Assembly (NCBI GenBank): GCA_900758495.1
Contig: CAAERO010000019.1
Location: forward strand, 36,655 to 100,654
Length of the DNA stretch: 64,000 nt
Direction: 5' to 3'
Source of the DNA: Bacilli bacterium
GTDB lineage: Bacteria > Bacillota_I > Bacilli_A > RF39 > UBA660
Shown here: positions 1-8,504 of the stretch, piece after piece
Position numbering within the stretch: position 1 is the stretch's first letter
Layout: each line of letters begins with the position of its first letter
The notes under the pieces: model-generated
What the model was told of the DNA's origin: nothing
The model's database searches: none
The model's input: the letters and a program-made list of their open reading frames with translations, nothing else
Position numbers and translations under genes: made by a program

Positions 1-135
1 AGGTTTGCTATAAATAATTTGGTAAGAGCTATGCACTCCAGCATAGAGCAGGATCTTACAAAGCATCCTAGAGGCCGACACGAAGCAGAGTGGAAGTAGT
101 CTGTGTATTGCCTTAATAAGCAGCTTGCATATTAA
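1..135 (+). CDS. 3' end of an unknown gene, one in-frame TAG
   Basis: The first frame is open from base 1 to a TAA at 133-135 (44 codons) if the TAG at 97-99 is read as an amino acid. The product would be hydrophilic and ends in KQLAY. An ATG at 31 could be its start, so it may be complete rather than truncated. I do not recognise it. The TAG matches the recoding seen in the late block and in other small genes nearby, but a frame this short could be open by chance. Confidence 0.4.
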
Positions 136-216
136 AGAGAATATGAAGAAGGTAAGACTTATTAATGAGTGCCTACGCTGAATCGAACAGCTATAACAAA
201 TAAGGAGAGTGTCAAT

Positions 217-426
217 ATGTTCAACTTAAAAACAATAGGGAAGTTCAATGGTAGTAAGTTTGACAAGCTTACAAGCCACCCCGCTATCGAAGAACCTTGC
301 TACATGAAATTTCGTAAAGTAATATGCGCAACATATTACCTAAGAAGATCGCTGAAACGATGCTTTAGTACCTCTCATTAGGGTATGTCGTTGAATGGTT
401 GGAAATACCATGAGGTGAAGTAGTAA
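217..426 (+). CDS. Small hypothetical protein with in-frame TAG
   Basis: ATG at 217 is preceded by a purine-rich AAGGAGAG ribosome-binding-like stretch. The frame runs 69 residues to TAA with TAGs at 379-381 and 421-423; the second lies directly before TAA and may itself be the normal stop. The product is basic (many Lys/Arg, a run with YYLRRSLKR) and has no recognised domain. If TAG stops translation the protein is 54 residues. Either form is plausible. Confidence 0.45.
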
Positions 427-442
427 CCCGAGATTTGTCGCA

Positions 443-715
443 ATGTCGGAAGTGAATTTGTCCGGAAGTGGGTGTCTTGAAAAATTAGACAGCTTTTGTA
501 ACAGTGTTTTAGTAACGTTTCTCAACAGAAACGACCCTCATTCGCTAGGTCCTATTTAGGATAAGAATGTTGTAATAGCTTATATGCCTGTAGACATACC
601 AGTTGTCGATGATAGGCCCTGTATATTATACTAGTACAATACTTATGCTAGATTATATGATATATGGTACGGCGTTTTCGTATTGAAAGTTCAGCTTAAC
701 GTAAAAAAGGTCTGA
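443..715 (+). CDS. Small hypothetical protein, two in-frame TAG
   Basis: With TAG as sense the frame runs from ATG 443 to TGA 713-715, giving 90 residues. TAGs lie at 557-559 and 632-634. The composition looks protein-like: a polar N-terminal half, then a hydrophobic and Tyr-rich C-terminal half (YARLYDIWYGVFVL). Under the standard code it would be cut to 38 residues. No family recognised. The length of the open frame in AT-rich DNA and the good composition support it, but homologs would be needed to be sure. Confidence 0.5.
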
Positions 716-841
716 ATGAATAAGCAAGAGTTGATAGACTTTTTGTAAACAAATAATTCTATCTATAAACATACAGAGTATTTTTATAAATTGACATATT
801 TTAATCGTTTAAGTGAAAGTAGATAGCAGAAGAACAGTTGA
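716..841 (+). pseudogene. Possible small gene interrupted by TAA
   Basis: An ATG directly follows the TGA of the upstream frame and encodes MNKQELIDFL before a TAA at 746-748. The same frame stays open afterwards (Tyr/Lys-rich, with a TAG at 824-826) until TGA 839-841. The text on both sides of the TAA is protein-like. This could be a decayed gene, a sequencing difference, or coincidence. A perfect 7-bp inverted repeat (841-847 with 853-859, 5-nt loop) sits at its end. Confidence 0.25.
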
Positions 842-894
842 CTCATACGTCTTATGAGTAAAGTCCTACGGGGAATACTGAGTATGAAGAATCA

Positions 895-925
895 AGTAAA
901 TTACAGATTTTATCAGACATTAACA
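895..925 (+). repeat. 31-bp direct repeat, copy 1
   Basis: Begins AGTAAATTACAG and ends CAGACATTAACA. It is identical over 31 bases to the copy at 1004-1034, 109 bp away. It falls in a stretch of short overlapping frames, so it may be a local duplication of coding sequence or a regulatory iteron. Confidence 0.85.
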
Positions 926-1003
926 GATTTACAAGTAAACTTCAGAATATGCAATAGCATTACGATCTAGTAAGTGAGTTCTACTATACTTATACACATT
1001 AAC

Positions 1004-1034
1004 AGTAAATTACAGATTTTATCAGACATTAACA
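1004..1034 (+). repeat. 31-bp direct repeat, copy 2
   Basis: Identical to 895-925. The two copies fall in different relative reading frames, which argues against a simple protein repeat. Function unknown. Confidence 0.85.
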
Positions 1035-1223
1035 ATTCGTCGTATTACTGAATACATTATTGAGATTAATTAACCTCTTTCAAAGCTTTATTAAAGCGGC
1101 TCTAAGAGACTGAGCAGGTTAGCAGAATAAGAGTAATACGCTAAATTTAAAAATTAGTATTAACAAAAAAATGATTGTATCTCGCTAAGAAATCAATCTT
1201 AAAATCAAGTAGGAGATATTAAA

Positions 1224-1781
1224 ATGGAAAAAGCAACTATTAACGGTGCTATGATTGCTCCGTATCGGGCAGAGTTAGAAACTTGGAATCTTATTGGTAA
1301 GAAGATTCTGACAGTAAAAGCAGAACCGGCTGATTTGGAATATAATGACAAAGTTCGGGCAAATGAACTTCGTCTTGTTCGGCCGATTATGAAGTATGTA
1401 ATCGAAGAAATTGACATTACGGGTAGTCGTATAACTTGTCTTCCTGACGGCTGTACGCCGGTCATTGAATTGAACAATGATCCGTCTTTGCAGTTCAAAA
1501 TTGGACCCGCCAAGTTCAATGAAGTAAACAATGAAACTATCGCTCAGGCTATTGAGTTCAATAGTAAACCGACTACAACTGGTCGTGCTCCAATCTTCTT
1601 TACTGATTATCTGAAGTTGACTGAACATGTCAACCGTCTGAACGGCTTCGAGATGGAAAAGGCTGATCAGATTGCAGAAGAGATGTTAAATCTCTCCAAG
1701 ATGCTGAAGGAACTTAACAATCTTCAGGCTTCTAACTGTGATCGTTATTATGACGAGCTCGGTACTCCGATTAAAAAATAA
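1224..1781 (+). CDS. Hypothetical early protein, 185 aa
   Basis: Starts at an ATG with GGAG about 10 nt upstream (GTAGGAGATATTAAA before the ATG), one of the few clear ribosome-binding sites in this window. The product is soluble, with a mixed alpha/beta first half and a helical, probably coiled C-terminal part (EMLNLSKMLKELNNLQ). No TAG codon is used. It looks somewhat less AT-rich than its neighbours. No domain recognised. It precedes another unknown gene by 19 bp, suggesting one operon. Confidence 0.8.
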   Translation: MEKATINGAMIAPYRAELETWNLIGKKILTVKAEPADLEYNDKVRANELRLVRPIMKYVIEEIDITGSRITCLPDGCTPVIELNNDPSLQFKIGPAKFNEVNNETIAQAIEFNSKPTTTGRAPIFFTDYLKLTEHVNRLNGFEMEKADQIAEEMLNLSKMLKELNNLQASNCDRYYDELGTPIKK

Positions 1782-1800
1782 CGAAAAGTTCTCGTAAAGG

Positions 1801-2316
1801 ATGAAAATACTTTCTGATTCTAAGAAATTATTACTTGAACTCCTTTTGAAAGATACTCGTATTAGTAGTGAAATTCTTCTTAATGGAGAAATTCCTGAGT
1901 CTATTAAGGTTCATGACGATGGGTCAGTAACCTTTTATAGAAGTAGACAGCATTGGTGGAGTTGGCTGTTTCAGGATAAAAAAACTTACGAGTTTCGGGA
2001 GTTGAGTACAATGATGCTTGCAGCTTATAGCAAGTATCTACCGCCAAATAAGTATCTCAATAACATTCTTACTCAGAAAGTTATTGAAGAAGCTTATAAG
2101 ACTCATGATTATGAGTCAGTTATCAATCGATTTGCTTTGTATGCTTTTCTAGGTGTAACAGAAGGGGATTACAAAATTAGTAAAACTATGCTGATAGACG
2201 ATGATCCACAGCAACAGCAAAAAAATGCGCGTGGACAAAAAATAGGCTCATGTATTGGCTATCTTAATTTAGGTGGTGGAGACATGGCAATCAATATTAA
2301 TCTCATAGAAGATTAA
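1801..2316 (+). CDS. Hypothetical early protein, 171 aa
   Basis: Encoded 19 bp after the previous gene, same strand, no TAG. A Trp-rich segment (QHWWSWLFQD) near residue 50 is followed by a helical middle and a glycine-containing C-terminus. No signal peptide, transmembrane segment or known motif is seen. Probably cotranscribed with the 1224 gene. Function unknown. Confidence 0.8.
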   Translation: MKILSDSKKLLLELLLKDTRISSEILLNGEIPESIKVHDDGSVTFYRSRQHWWSWLFQDKKTYEFRELSTMMLAAYSKYLPPNKYLNNILTQKVIEEAYKTHDYESVINRFALYAFLGVTEGDYKISKTMLIDDDPQQQQKNARGQKIGSCIGYLNLGGGDMAININLIED

Positions 2317-2322
2317 TTATTC

Positions 2323-2427
2323 ATGAATAAGTATTAGCAGATGTACGCTCATTCCATGCTTAGAATTGAATAGACTCATCAAAAGAGTATTTAGTAGATA
2401 TGTAAAGACTATAGTAAATAGATGTAA
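2323..2427 (+). CDS. Tiny TAG-rich gene, 34 aa
   Basis: The ATG at 2323 lies six bases after the preceding TAA. The frame runs 34 codons to TAA 2425-2427 with five TAGs, two of them adjacent. Read with TAG as Gln it gives a polar helix-like peptide containing LRIEQTHQKSIQQI. Under the standard code only four residues are made. Five TAGs in 34 codons could also mark a non-coding stretch, so this is tentative. Confidence 0.4.
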
Positions 2428-2478
2428 ATGTTATTAAAGTAATTATGTATCGAATAAGAAATGGAGATGTTTATATAA

Positions 2479-2524
2479 AACCACAAGAGCCCAAGATGAT
2501 GGGTCAGGGCTTCTTGGTTTTTTT
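2479..2524 (+). terminator. Rho-independent terminator
   Basis: Near-perfect stem (AACCACAAGAGCCC at 2479-2492 with GGGCTTCTTGGTT at 2507-2519, one bulge), followed by a T-run to 2524. It ends the 1224-2427 transcription unit. Confidence 0.85.
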
Positions 2525-2673
2525 ATCTGCTAGTAGATAATGACCGTAAGGTTAATAAGGCAAGCTTGAAATAATTAGAGCTACTCTTTCGATAGAGCTA
2601 CTAGCACTACAGGTAAGCGATTTCTAATATACGTTATTTTAATCAAGTATTAACTTTTTAAAAATCAACATAT

Positions 2674-3198
2674 ATGACAAGATCAATTACAACAAATATT
2701 AAGCCAAACATACTCATTACAAAACGTGATAAATTAACTGCAGAGATTACTCGTAGCTGGCGAATTATAGCTACAGAGAATGTAGTTAAAAAAGGTTTTA
2801 CTCGTAATTATGATTTACGAGCATTACTAACTCATATTCGTGCTATGTACGAAGAGCTAGTAATTCTTAAGTTACGAATCCAGTGTGCTAATATGGGAAT
2901 GAAGTTTAAAGATCTTCCTAAGGATGCTAACATTATTAACATTTATAAGCTATCAGCTTTAAATGAATTCTATGTTAAGCTAGGTGAAATGGCTAAAGAG
3001 CATACAATTAATCCTGTGCTTAAGGCTAAAAAAGGAAAACGTAATTTAGGTATTACTGAAGAACTTACACGTACATATTTCCGTAATATGCAAAATGGGT
3101 GTTTGTTAACATTGAATAGTTTGCGTAAAGCAATTGCTGATTTCAATGACAATACAGATTTAAGTGATGATTCTGCACCTTTGTATTTAGTAGCATAA
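2674..3198 (+). CDS. Hypothetical early protein, 174 aa
   Basis: Starts after a gap of about 150 bp downstream of the terminator at 2479-2524, so it probably has its own promoter, and it is followed by another terminator. The protein is basic and mostly helical (DLRALLTHIRAMYEELVIL), with a basic KAKKGKRN patch around residue 117. No membrane segment and no TAG. A nucleic-acid-binding role is possible but unsupported by any recognised domain. Confidence 0.8.
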   Translation: MTRSITTNIKPNILITKRDKLTAEITRSWRIIATENVVKKGFTRNYDLRALLTHIRAMYEELVILKLRIQCANMGMKFKDLPKDANIINIYKLSALNEFYVKLGEMAKEHTINPVLKAKKGKRNLGITEELTRTYFRNMQNGCLLTLNSLRKAIADFNDNTDLSDDSAPLYLVA

Positions 3199-3243
3199 CA
3201 TTACTTTTATTGTTTTCATAAAAGTTTTAAAAATTAATGAGCA

Positions 3244-3273
3244 AAAGGAGTAGTAGAAATATTACTCCTTTTT
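3244..3273 (+). terminator. Rho-independent terminator
   Basis: 9-bp perfect stem AAAGGAGTA / TACTCCTTT (3244-3252 with 3263-3271) and a T-run. It closes the 2674 gene and precedes the next ATG by about 15 bp. Confidence 0.85.
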
Positions 3274-3289
3274 ATAAAATATTACAACT

Positions 3290-3976
3290 ATGAATAAGAC
3301 TGATCAACAGAAAAATAATACATATATAGACTACTGGACAAAAACCGGTAAGTCTTCTAAAGAAGCTAATCAATCTATTAAGATTGCAAAGACTGTAACT
3401 TATACAGATAAAAGTGGTACAAAACGTACTCGAACTACATTTCAACATCCTATTTTAAAGGATATTACGTTTAGTAAACCGCATATTAGAAATAGCGGTC
3501 TTACTGAGGAAGAGAAGAAGGAACGCTTTGACAAAGCTCCTTTCAGTGACTATCATGACAAACTGATTAACTCTACTTATAGTAGAGAGAACCGTATAGC
3601 TAAACAGCAAATGCTAAAGGCTATTCATGATGAGAAAATACAGAGTATTATGTTTAAGAAAGCAACGCATAAACTTGCCGTAACTAAATATAACCAAGGA
3701 GATTGTCCTAATTTATTAGTAGTAAAATTATATGATAGTAATAATCTACCATATGATTTTAGTAGTACACCATCTCGACTCAGTTTAGAGGAACTTCGCA
3801 AGAAAGCTGAAACTATGAACTTAGAATTCAGCAAGTCAATACGAAACTATGCTGGAATTGAAATTTGGGAAAAATCAGAATATATGAAGAAATATAATGG
3901 CGGAAACTATCGTTTCTGTATATTCCGAGAAAAACAAGACAGTAAATCAGAAAAAGAAACCAAATTAGCAGCATAA
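3290..3976 (+). CDS. Hypothetical early protein, 228 aa
   Basis: Lys/Thr/Ser-rich soluble protein with a strongly basic N-terminal 60 residues (KIAKTVTYTDKSGTKRTRT) and a KKAT..LAVTKYN stretch mid-protein. The C-terminal half is aromatic-rich. It shares one base with the next gene (TAATG junction at 3974-3978), so the two are translationally coupled. No domain recognised. Confidence 0.8.
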   Translation: MNKTDQQKNNTYIDYWTKTGKSSKEANQSIKIAKTVTYTDKSGTKRTRTTFQHPILKDITFSKPHIRNSGLTEEEKKERFDKAPFSDYHDKLINSTYSRENRIAKQQMLKAIHDEKIQSIMFKKATHKLAVTKYNQGDCPNLLVVKLYDSNNLPYDFSSTPSRLSLEELRKKAETMNLEFSKSIRNYAGIEIWEKSEYMKKYNGGNYRFCIFREKQDSKSEKETKLAA

Positions 3977-4200
3977 TGGATGAAATTACAGCATTAGACA
4001 TTATCAGTATTAAGCGAGAAGCAGCAAAACTTATTCGAGTAAATACTGAAATACGTGAAGGGCAAGCTATATACATAGCAGCTCAGAAAATGTTCCCTAA
4101 AGCAGTTGATAAGTTGAAACATACTAAGGTTGATTGCTTCTATGAAGATTCTAGAATAGATTCGTTTCTACTAGAGTTACAGAAATTAAACAATAATTAA
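3976..4200 (+). CDS. Small hypothetical protein, 74 aa
   Basis: Overlaps the upstream stop codon in a TAATG arrangement, implying reinitiation by the same ribosomes. Acidic to neutral, helical throughout, no Cys cluster or membrane segment. It ends 27 bp before the tRNA. Function unknown. Confidence 0.7.
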   Translation: MDEITALDIISIKREAAKLIRVNTEIREGQAIYIAAQKMFPKAVDKLKHTKVDCFYEDSRIDSFLLELQKLNNN

Positions 4201-4227
4201 AGCCAGAGCTAGGAAACTAGCTCTTAT

Positions 4228-4299
4228 TGTGGGGTGGAGCAGTGGTAGCTCGTAAGGCTCATAACCTTAAGGTCGTAGGTTCGAATCCTACCCCCGCAA
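4228..4299 (+). tRNA. tRNA with CAT anticodon (Met, or Ile if lysidine-modified)
   Basis: Standard cloverleaf of 72 nt. Acceptor TGTGGGG pairs with CCCCGCA (one G-T pair), the D arm is GAGC/GCTC, and the anticodon stem TAAGG/CCTTA holds loop CTCATAA. The T arm is GTAGG-TTCGAAT-CCTAC. The anticodon is CAT. CCA is not encoded. It lies just upstream of the polymerase gene. It does not read TAG, so it does not explain the recoding in the late genes. Confidence 0.92.
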
Positions 4300-4318
4300 C
4301 TAACTAAACTTTAATGAT

Positions 4319-6316
4319 ATGCAAATACGTGGAAAGACGGTATTTGTATTCGATATCGAGGTATTTCAAAATATCTTTCACTGTTCTGTTAAAAATACAG
4401 AAACAGGAGAAATATATAAGTTTGAAATCTCTGAAAGAAAGAACCAACTAAGAGAATTAGTAAAGTTCTTTAAACAAGTAGATTCTTACATAAAATGGGG
4501 AGATTTCTATACTACAGATTTAGAAATAAAATCTGAGATTATCTTTTGTGGATATAATAATCTACATTATGATAATCCTATAATAAACTATATTATAGAG
4601 TATGAAGACAAACTCATGAGTTATAATGTAGCTACAATATGTAGTTCTATATTTAACTTAAGTAGGACTATTACTACTTCTACAGAAGATGATATAGAAA
4701 CTTGGAAACATTGGAAGTATCAGATTTGGTTTGATACTTTTGATTTACTTACTATGCTTTACTCTAATAAACTTAGAGTAAGTTTGAAAGAAATTCAAGT
4801 AACTATGCAATATCCTAATGTACAAGAATTTGTATGTGATTGGAGTAAGCCTCTTCCATTAGAAGATTTTGACAATATGATTGATTATAATATCAATGAT
4901 ATTGAATCAACTACAGAGCTTTTAAATAGATGTAAGAAAGATATTGACTTACGTATAGCTATTGAAGACGAATACGGTGTACGAGTCCTTAGTAAGGATG
5001 GTGTAAACATTGGAATGAAGATTTTAACTCAAAAGTATCTTGAAAAAACAGGTCTAACCTGGTGGGATATTGAAGGATTAAGATCACCAATGGATTATAT
5101 ACCATTAAAGGATGTAATACTACCGTTTATTAAATATGATAGTCCTATCTTACAGGAAGTACTAAATGATATGAAAAATCAGATAGTATCTCCTGGTAGA
5201 AAAGGCTACGAAAATAACTTCGTATTTAATGGTTTACGTTACACTGTAGGAGTAGGAGGGATTCATTCTAAAAATGATCCTGAAATTATTATTCCTAAAG
5301 AAGATGAAATGCTCATTGACATCGATGTCGCATCACTATACCCAAGTATGTTAATAGAATATGGATTTTACCCTAAACATTTAGGTCCTGAATTCTTAGA
5401 AGTATATTCTCAAATTAAAGATGAGAGAATAGAAGCAAAACATAATGGAGATAAAGTGAAAAATGAGACATTAAAGTTAGCGTTAAATGGTTTGTCAGGT
5501 AATCTACAAAATCAACATAACTTCTGTTATAGTCCTTTCGCAGTAATGCAAATTAGGATAAATGGACAGTTATTATTGCTAATGTTAGCTGAAAAGCTAA
5601 CACAAATAGGATGTCGAATCGTCCAGGCAAATACTGATGGTCTGTTTGTATTACTTAAGAAAAGTATATATGAACAGGCTAACAAGATTTGTCGAGAATG
5701 GGAACAACTTACAAGACTTACTCTTGAAGAAGAGCGTTTTGAAGCTATGTACCAATATGCAATTAATGACTACATTGCAGTTAAAGAAGGATATAAGGAA
5801 ACTAAAAATCCTGATTTAATTAAGACAAAAGGTATGTTTATTACTAAAGTACTATTAGGTAAGGGATTATCTGCAAAGATAATACCTGAAGCTATTATAA
5901 AGTACTTTGTAGATGGTATACCAGTAGAAGACACTATAAAAGGATGTACAGATATACGTAAATTCTTAATGTCTGAGAAAACTGGTAAACAATGGCATGT
6001 TGAATACATGAACCAAGAACAACAGCGAACTAATCGTTTCTATGCATCTACTAATGGTGGATACTTATGGAAATGGAAATATACAGGTCATGCAGAAGGT
6101 GAAGTAGTAGAATACTATGAACCTTATGTAGGAAGACAAAGCTATATTGTAAAAGAAAAGTCATATCAGAATATGCTTACTGCATCTGGTGTTACTCTTT
6201 TGAATAAGTTCGATGATAAACCAATTGAAGAACGCAAAATTAATTACAGATATTATCTTAGAGAAGCTCTAAAGATAATTGAAGAATTACAACCAAGACA
6301 ATTAGAACTGTTTTAA
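4319..6316 (+). CDS. Family B DNA polymerase
   Basis: Replicative polymerase, 665 aa, shorter than cellular family B enzymes but like phage versions. An exonuclease domain is suggested by VFDIE at residues 10-14 (Exo I) and the NINDIEST region near 200 (Exo III-like). Polymerase motif A is DVASLYPS starting at D336, motif B is LALNGLSGNLQ, and motif C is NTDG at 438-441. Motif C has Asn where most enzymes have Asp (DTD); the second Asp, D440, is retained. No TAG codon. It heads the replication block, about 20 bp after the tRNA, and is followed by helicase genes. Confidence 0.93.
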   Translation: MQIRGKTVFVFDIEVFQNIFHCSVKNTETGEIYKFEISERKNQLRELVKFFKQVDSYIKWGDFYTTDLEIKSEIIFCGYNNLHYDNPIINYIIEYEDKLMSYNVATICSSIFNLSRTITTSTEDDIETWKHWKYQIWFDTFDLLTMLYSNKLRVSLKEIQVTMQYPNVQEFVCDWSKPLPLEDFDNMIDYNINDIESTTELLNRCKKDIDLRIAIEDEYGVRVLSKDGVNIGMKILTQKYLEKTGLTWWDIEGLRSPMDYIPLKDVILPFIKYDSPILQEVLNDMKNQIVSPGRKGYENNFVFNGLRYTVGVGGIHSKNDPEIIIPKEDEMLIDIDVASLYPSMLIEYGFYPKHLGPEFLEVYSQIKDERIEAKHNGDKVKNETLKLALNGLSGNLQNQHNFCYSPFAVMQIRINGQLLLLMLAEKLTQIGCRIVQANTDGLFVLLKKSIYEQANKICREWEQLTRLTLEEERFEAMYQYAINDYIAVKEGYKETKNPDLIKTKGMFITKVLLGKGLSAKIIPEAIIKYFVDGIPVEDTIKGCTDIRKFLMSEKTGKQWHVEYMNQEQQRTNRFYASTNGGYLWKWKYTGHAEGEVVEYYEPYVGRQSYIVKEKSYQNMLTASGVTLLNKFDDKPIEERKINYRYYLREALKIIEELQPRQLELF

Positions 6317-6364
6317 CAGAATCTAACATATTGTATCAAAATTTTAGGATTGTCATAAACTTTA

Positions 6365-6934
6365 ATGCTTATGATACTAGAACTAGATACATCTCTATTA
6401 AACAAGTATAATATTTCAATAAATCAATTAGTATTTATTTCTCTTGTATTGAATGATAATCAACCTAATAATCAAGACATTCAGGAACTTCTCAGCCGAG
6501 TTAATGAAGAAGAGATACAAGAGTTAATTCAACGTAACATTGTTGTAGTAAATATTTCTGACAACAATCAAATTTATAGTCCTTCAGAAGAACTACTTAA
6601 GTCTATTAAAAAAGATAGAGAAAGTATGTTCAATGAGTTCTATGAAGTATTTCCAGTTTATGTTACAAGGCCTGATGGTACAAAAGGCTTTCTAAGAGCT
6701 AATATAAACAAATGTAGAAAGGAATATAACCGTATCATAGGTAAATCCAAAGCAATGCATAATCATATTATGGCTTGTCTGAGGTACGAAATAGATGATA
6801 AAATGCGAACAGGCAAAATAGGTTATATGAAAACTATGTGGAAATGGCTCACTCAACATGAGTGGGAATATTACGAAGAGCAAATGAACTTAGAACAACA
6901 AACAGCAAATAGTTATGGAACAGGAATCCTTTAA
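6365..6934 (+). CDS. Hypothetical protein, 189 aa, possible helicase partner
   Basis: The N-terminal 80 residues look like a small helical domain (LLNKYNISINQLVFISLVL), and the C-terminal half is basic and aromatic (GYMKTMWKWLTQHEWEYY). Its 3' end overlaps the helicase gene by 20 bp, implying coupled expression. By position it could be a helicase loader or replisome adaptor, but that is inference from neighbours only. An alternative start is the second Met at 6371. Confidence 0.75.
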   Translation: MLMILELDTSLLNKYNISINQLVFISLVLNDNQPNNQDIQELLSRVNEEEIQELIQRNIVVVNISDNNQIYSPSEELLKSIKKDRESMFNEFYEVFPVYVTRPDGTKGFLRANINKCRKEYNRIIGKSKAMHNHIMACLRYEIDDKMRTGKIGYMKTMWKWLTQHEWEYYEEQMNLEQQTANSYGTGIL

Positions 6935-7889
6935 AACATTACCGTTTAAAACAATAGCTGAAGTAACAGATGAATCTGTTAGATATATTCAAGCTAGAAA
7001 GGATAAGACAATTGTGCCTTTAAAAACACGATGGTCTAAGTTCAATAAAGTTTGCTGTGGTGGATTAGAACCAAATATGATTTTAACAATCGCAGGAGGT
7101 TCAGGTTCTGGTAAATCAGCATTTGCGAATACGCTTGAAACTGATTTAATTGATTTGAATACCGATCAGGATATTGTAATCTTAGATTTTTCGTTTGAGA
7201 TGCTTAGTTATAGACAAATTGGTCGAAAGTTAAGTAATCGATTAAGACGCACTACCTCGGAATTATATAGTGCGAATGACAGTATAGATGATGCTACTTT
7301 AGATAAAGTTAAAGAAGAAGCAGAAAAAATTAAAAAGTATCAAATATTTTATATTGATACTCCTAGTACTGTAGAAAGTATCGAAAAAACTATAGATTAT
7401 TTTCACAAAACAATAGCTAAGGATAAATGGCTTATTGTTATACTTGACCATGCCTTACTTGTAGAAGGCGAAAGTGAACGTGGAACAATAGTCGATTTAC
7501 AGAAAATGTTTATTCGTAAAAAGAAATTATCTAATACGAGTATTATACAGATTTCACAGATGAATCGAAATATTGAACAACCTGATAGGATAAACAATCC
7601 TTCTATGCATTATCCTATGCGTAGTGATTTAGCTGCATCAGATGCAATATTCCAAGCTAGTGATTATGTGATAGCTTTATCACGTCCAGAATTACTTAAT
7701 ATACTTAGCTATGGAGTTAATCGCTTACCTGTAAAAGACAAGGTATATCTTCATTTCTTAAAAGTAAGAGATGCTGGAGAACCATGTATATTAGAGTTTA
7801 ACAATGAGCTTAAGTATGGTAATCTGATAGAAGCTAGTCCGAGTACTACGATGCAGCATACAGTAGTATTTAATAATAAAGTAGGCTGA
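6915..7889 (+). CDS. DnaB-type replicative helicase (RecA-fold ATPase)
   Basis: 324 aa with Walker A GGSGSGKS at residues 61-68 and a Walker B-like strand ending ILDH. Further conserved blocks resemble the DnaB C-terminal domain: QISQMNR (H4 region) and SDLAASDAIFQASDYV. The usual DnaB N-terminal primase-binding domain is absent or reduced to about 45 residues, as in other short phage helicases. It would unwind DNA at the fork together with the TOPRIM primase encoded at 12487. No TAG. Confidence 0.88.
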   Translation: MEQESFKTLPFKTIAEVTDESVRYIQARKDKTIVPLKTRWSKFNKVCCGGLEPNMILTIAGGSGSGKSAFANTLETDLIDLNTDQDIVILDFSFEMLSYRQIGRKLSNRLRRTTSELYSANDSIDDATLDKVKEEAEKIKKYQIFYIDTPSTVESIEKTIDYFHKTIAKDKWLIVILDHALLVEGESERGTIVDLQKMFIRKKKLSNTSIIQISQMNRNIEQPDRINNPSMHYPMRSDLAASDAIFQASDYVIALSRPELLNILSYGVNRLPVKDKVYLHFLKVRDAGEPCILEFNNELKYGNLIEASPSTTMQHTVVFNNKVG

Positions 7890-7893
7890 AATT

Positions 7894-8424
7894 ATGAAAA
7901 ATATTTTAACTATATCTCTTCCGAACAAAAAGTGTGATAAGAATGGTATTTATAAGAACTATTTGCTAAAGCGTTTAGCTCTTACTTATCCTGAGTTGTT
8001 AATCGATGGTATCGATACTGAAGAGACACCGTTTAGTTATCAGTATATTGGACCAAGCGATAAGATTCGTTTTGGTGCAGACTTATATTCTGCATGCGAC
8101 GTAGCTAAGTATCGGAAGTGTACTTATTGTCCGTTTGCAGAAGAAAACTATAGCCTTGCAACACAGTTTGAATTGGCTATGAAAAAATTAGATGATTACG
8201 CTAAACTTCGCCGTGATTATCGTAAACCGTTATATGATTTCCGTTTGCCGGATGGTACTCCTGTTAAAGAGTACGGAAATTTTATTCAGGTAGGTTATAA
8301 GCTTATCCCGAAGTATAATCGTGGATATATTATGTCTTTACCTCGCGAAGAAAAGACTATCATTAATAACATTATTGTTATGATTAATAACAATACTGAA
8401 ATTAATGCTTCATTAAATCTTTAA
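7894..8424 (+). CDS. Hypothetical protein, 176 aa, with a CxxC pair
   Basis: Starts four bases after the helicase stop. Contains KCTYCPF around residues 74-80, a possible half zinc site, plus an upstream Cys (SACDVAKYRKC). Basic and Tyr-rich, no membrane segment. Position in the replication block suggests a DNA-metabolism accessory role. No family recognised. Confidence 0.75.
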   Translation: MKNILTISLPNKKCDKNGIYKNYLLKRLALTYPELLIDGIDTEETPFSYQYIGPSDKIRFGADLYSACDVAKYRKCTYCPFAEENYSLATQFELAMKKLDDYAKLRRDYRKPLYDFRLPDGTPVKEYGNFIQVGYKLIPKYNRGYIMSLPREEKTIINNIIVMINNNTEINASLNL

Positions 8425-8504
8425 TTTACTTTACAATATCAGATTCTTTCAGATTATATCAAATACTATCATATTAGATGTAAAGTAGTATAACCTAATT
8501 TATT

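Larger units (their letters stand above)
860..1223. other. Stretch with short frames and a repeat; no gene assigned
   Basis: No convincing gene is visible here. Overlapping short frames exist: ATG at 884 gives 28 sense codons before TAG-TAA, and a second frame holding SKLQILSDINRF lacks an ATG start. They share a 31-bp direct repeat. Just before the next gene lies a GGAG motif about 10 nt upstream of ATG 1224. The stretch may hold a promoter or leader for the 1224 gene, but I cannot point to a specific box. Confidence 0.4.

Noticed and set aside
895..1034. CRISPR array
   Set aside because: Only two copies with a 78-bp spacer between them; no further units and no cas genes. A simple direct repeat.
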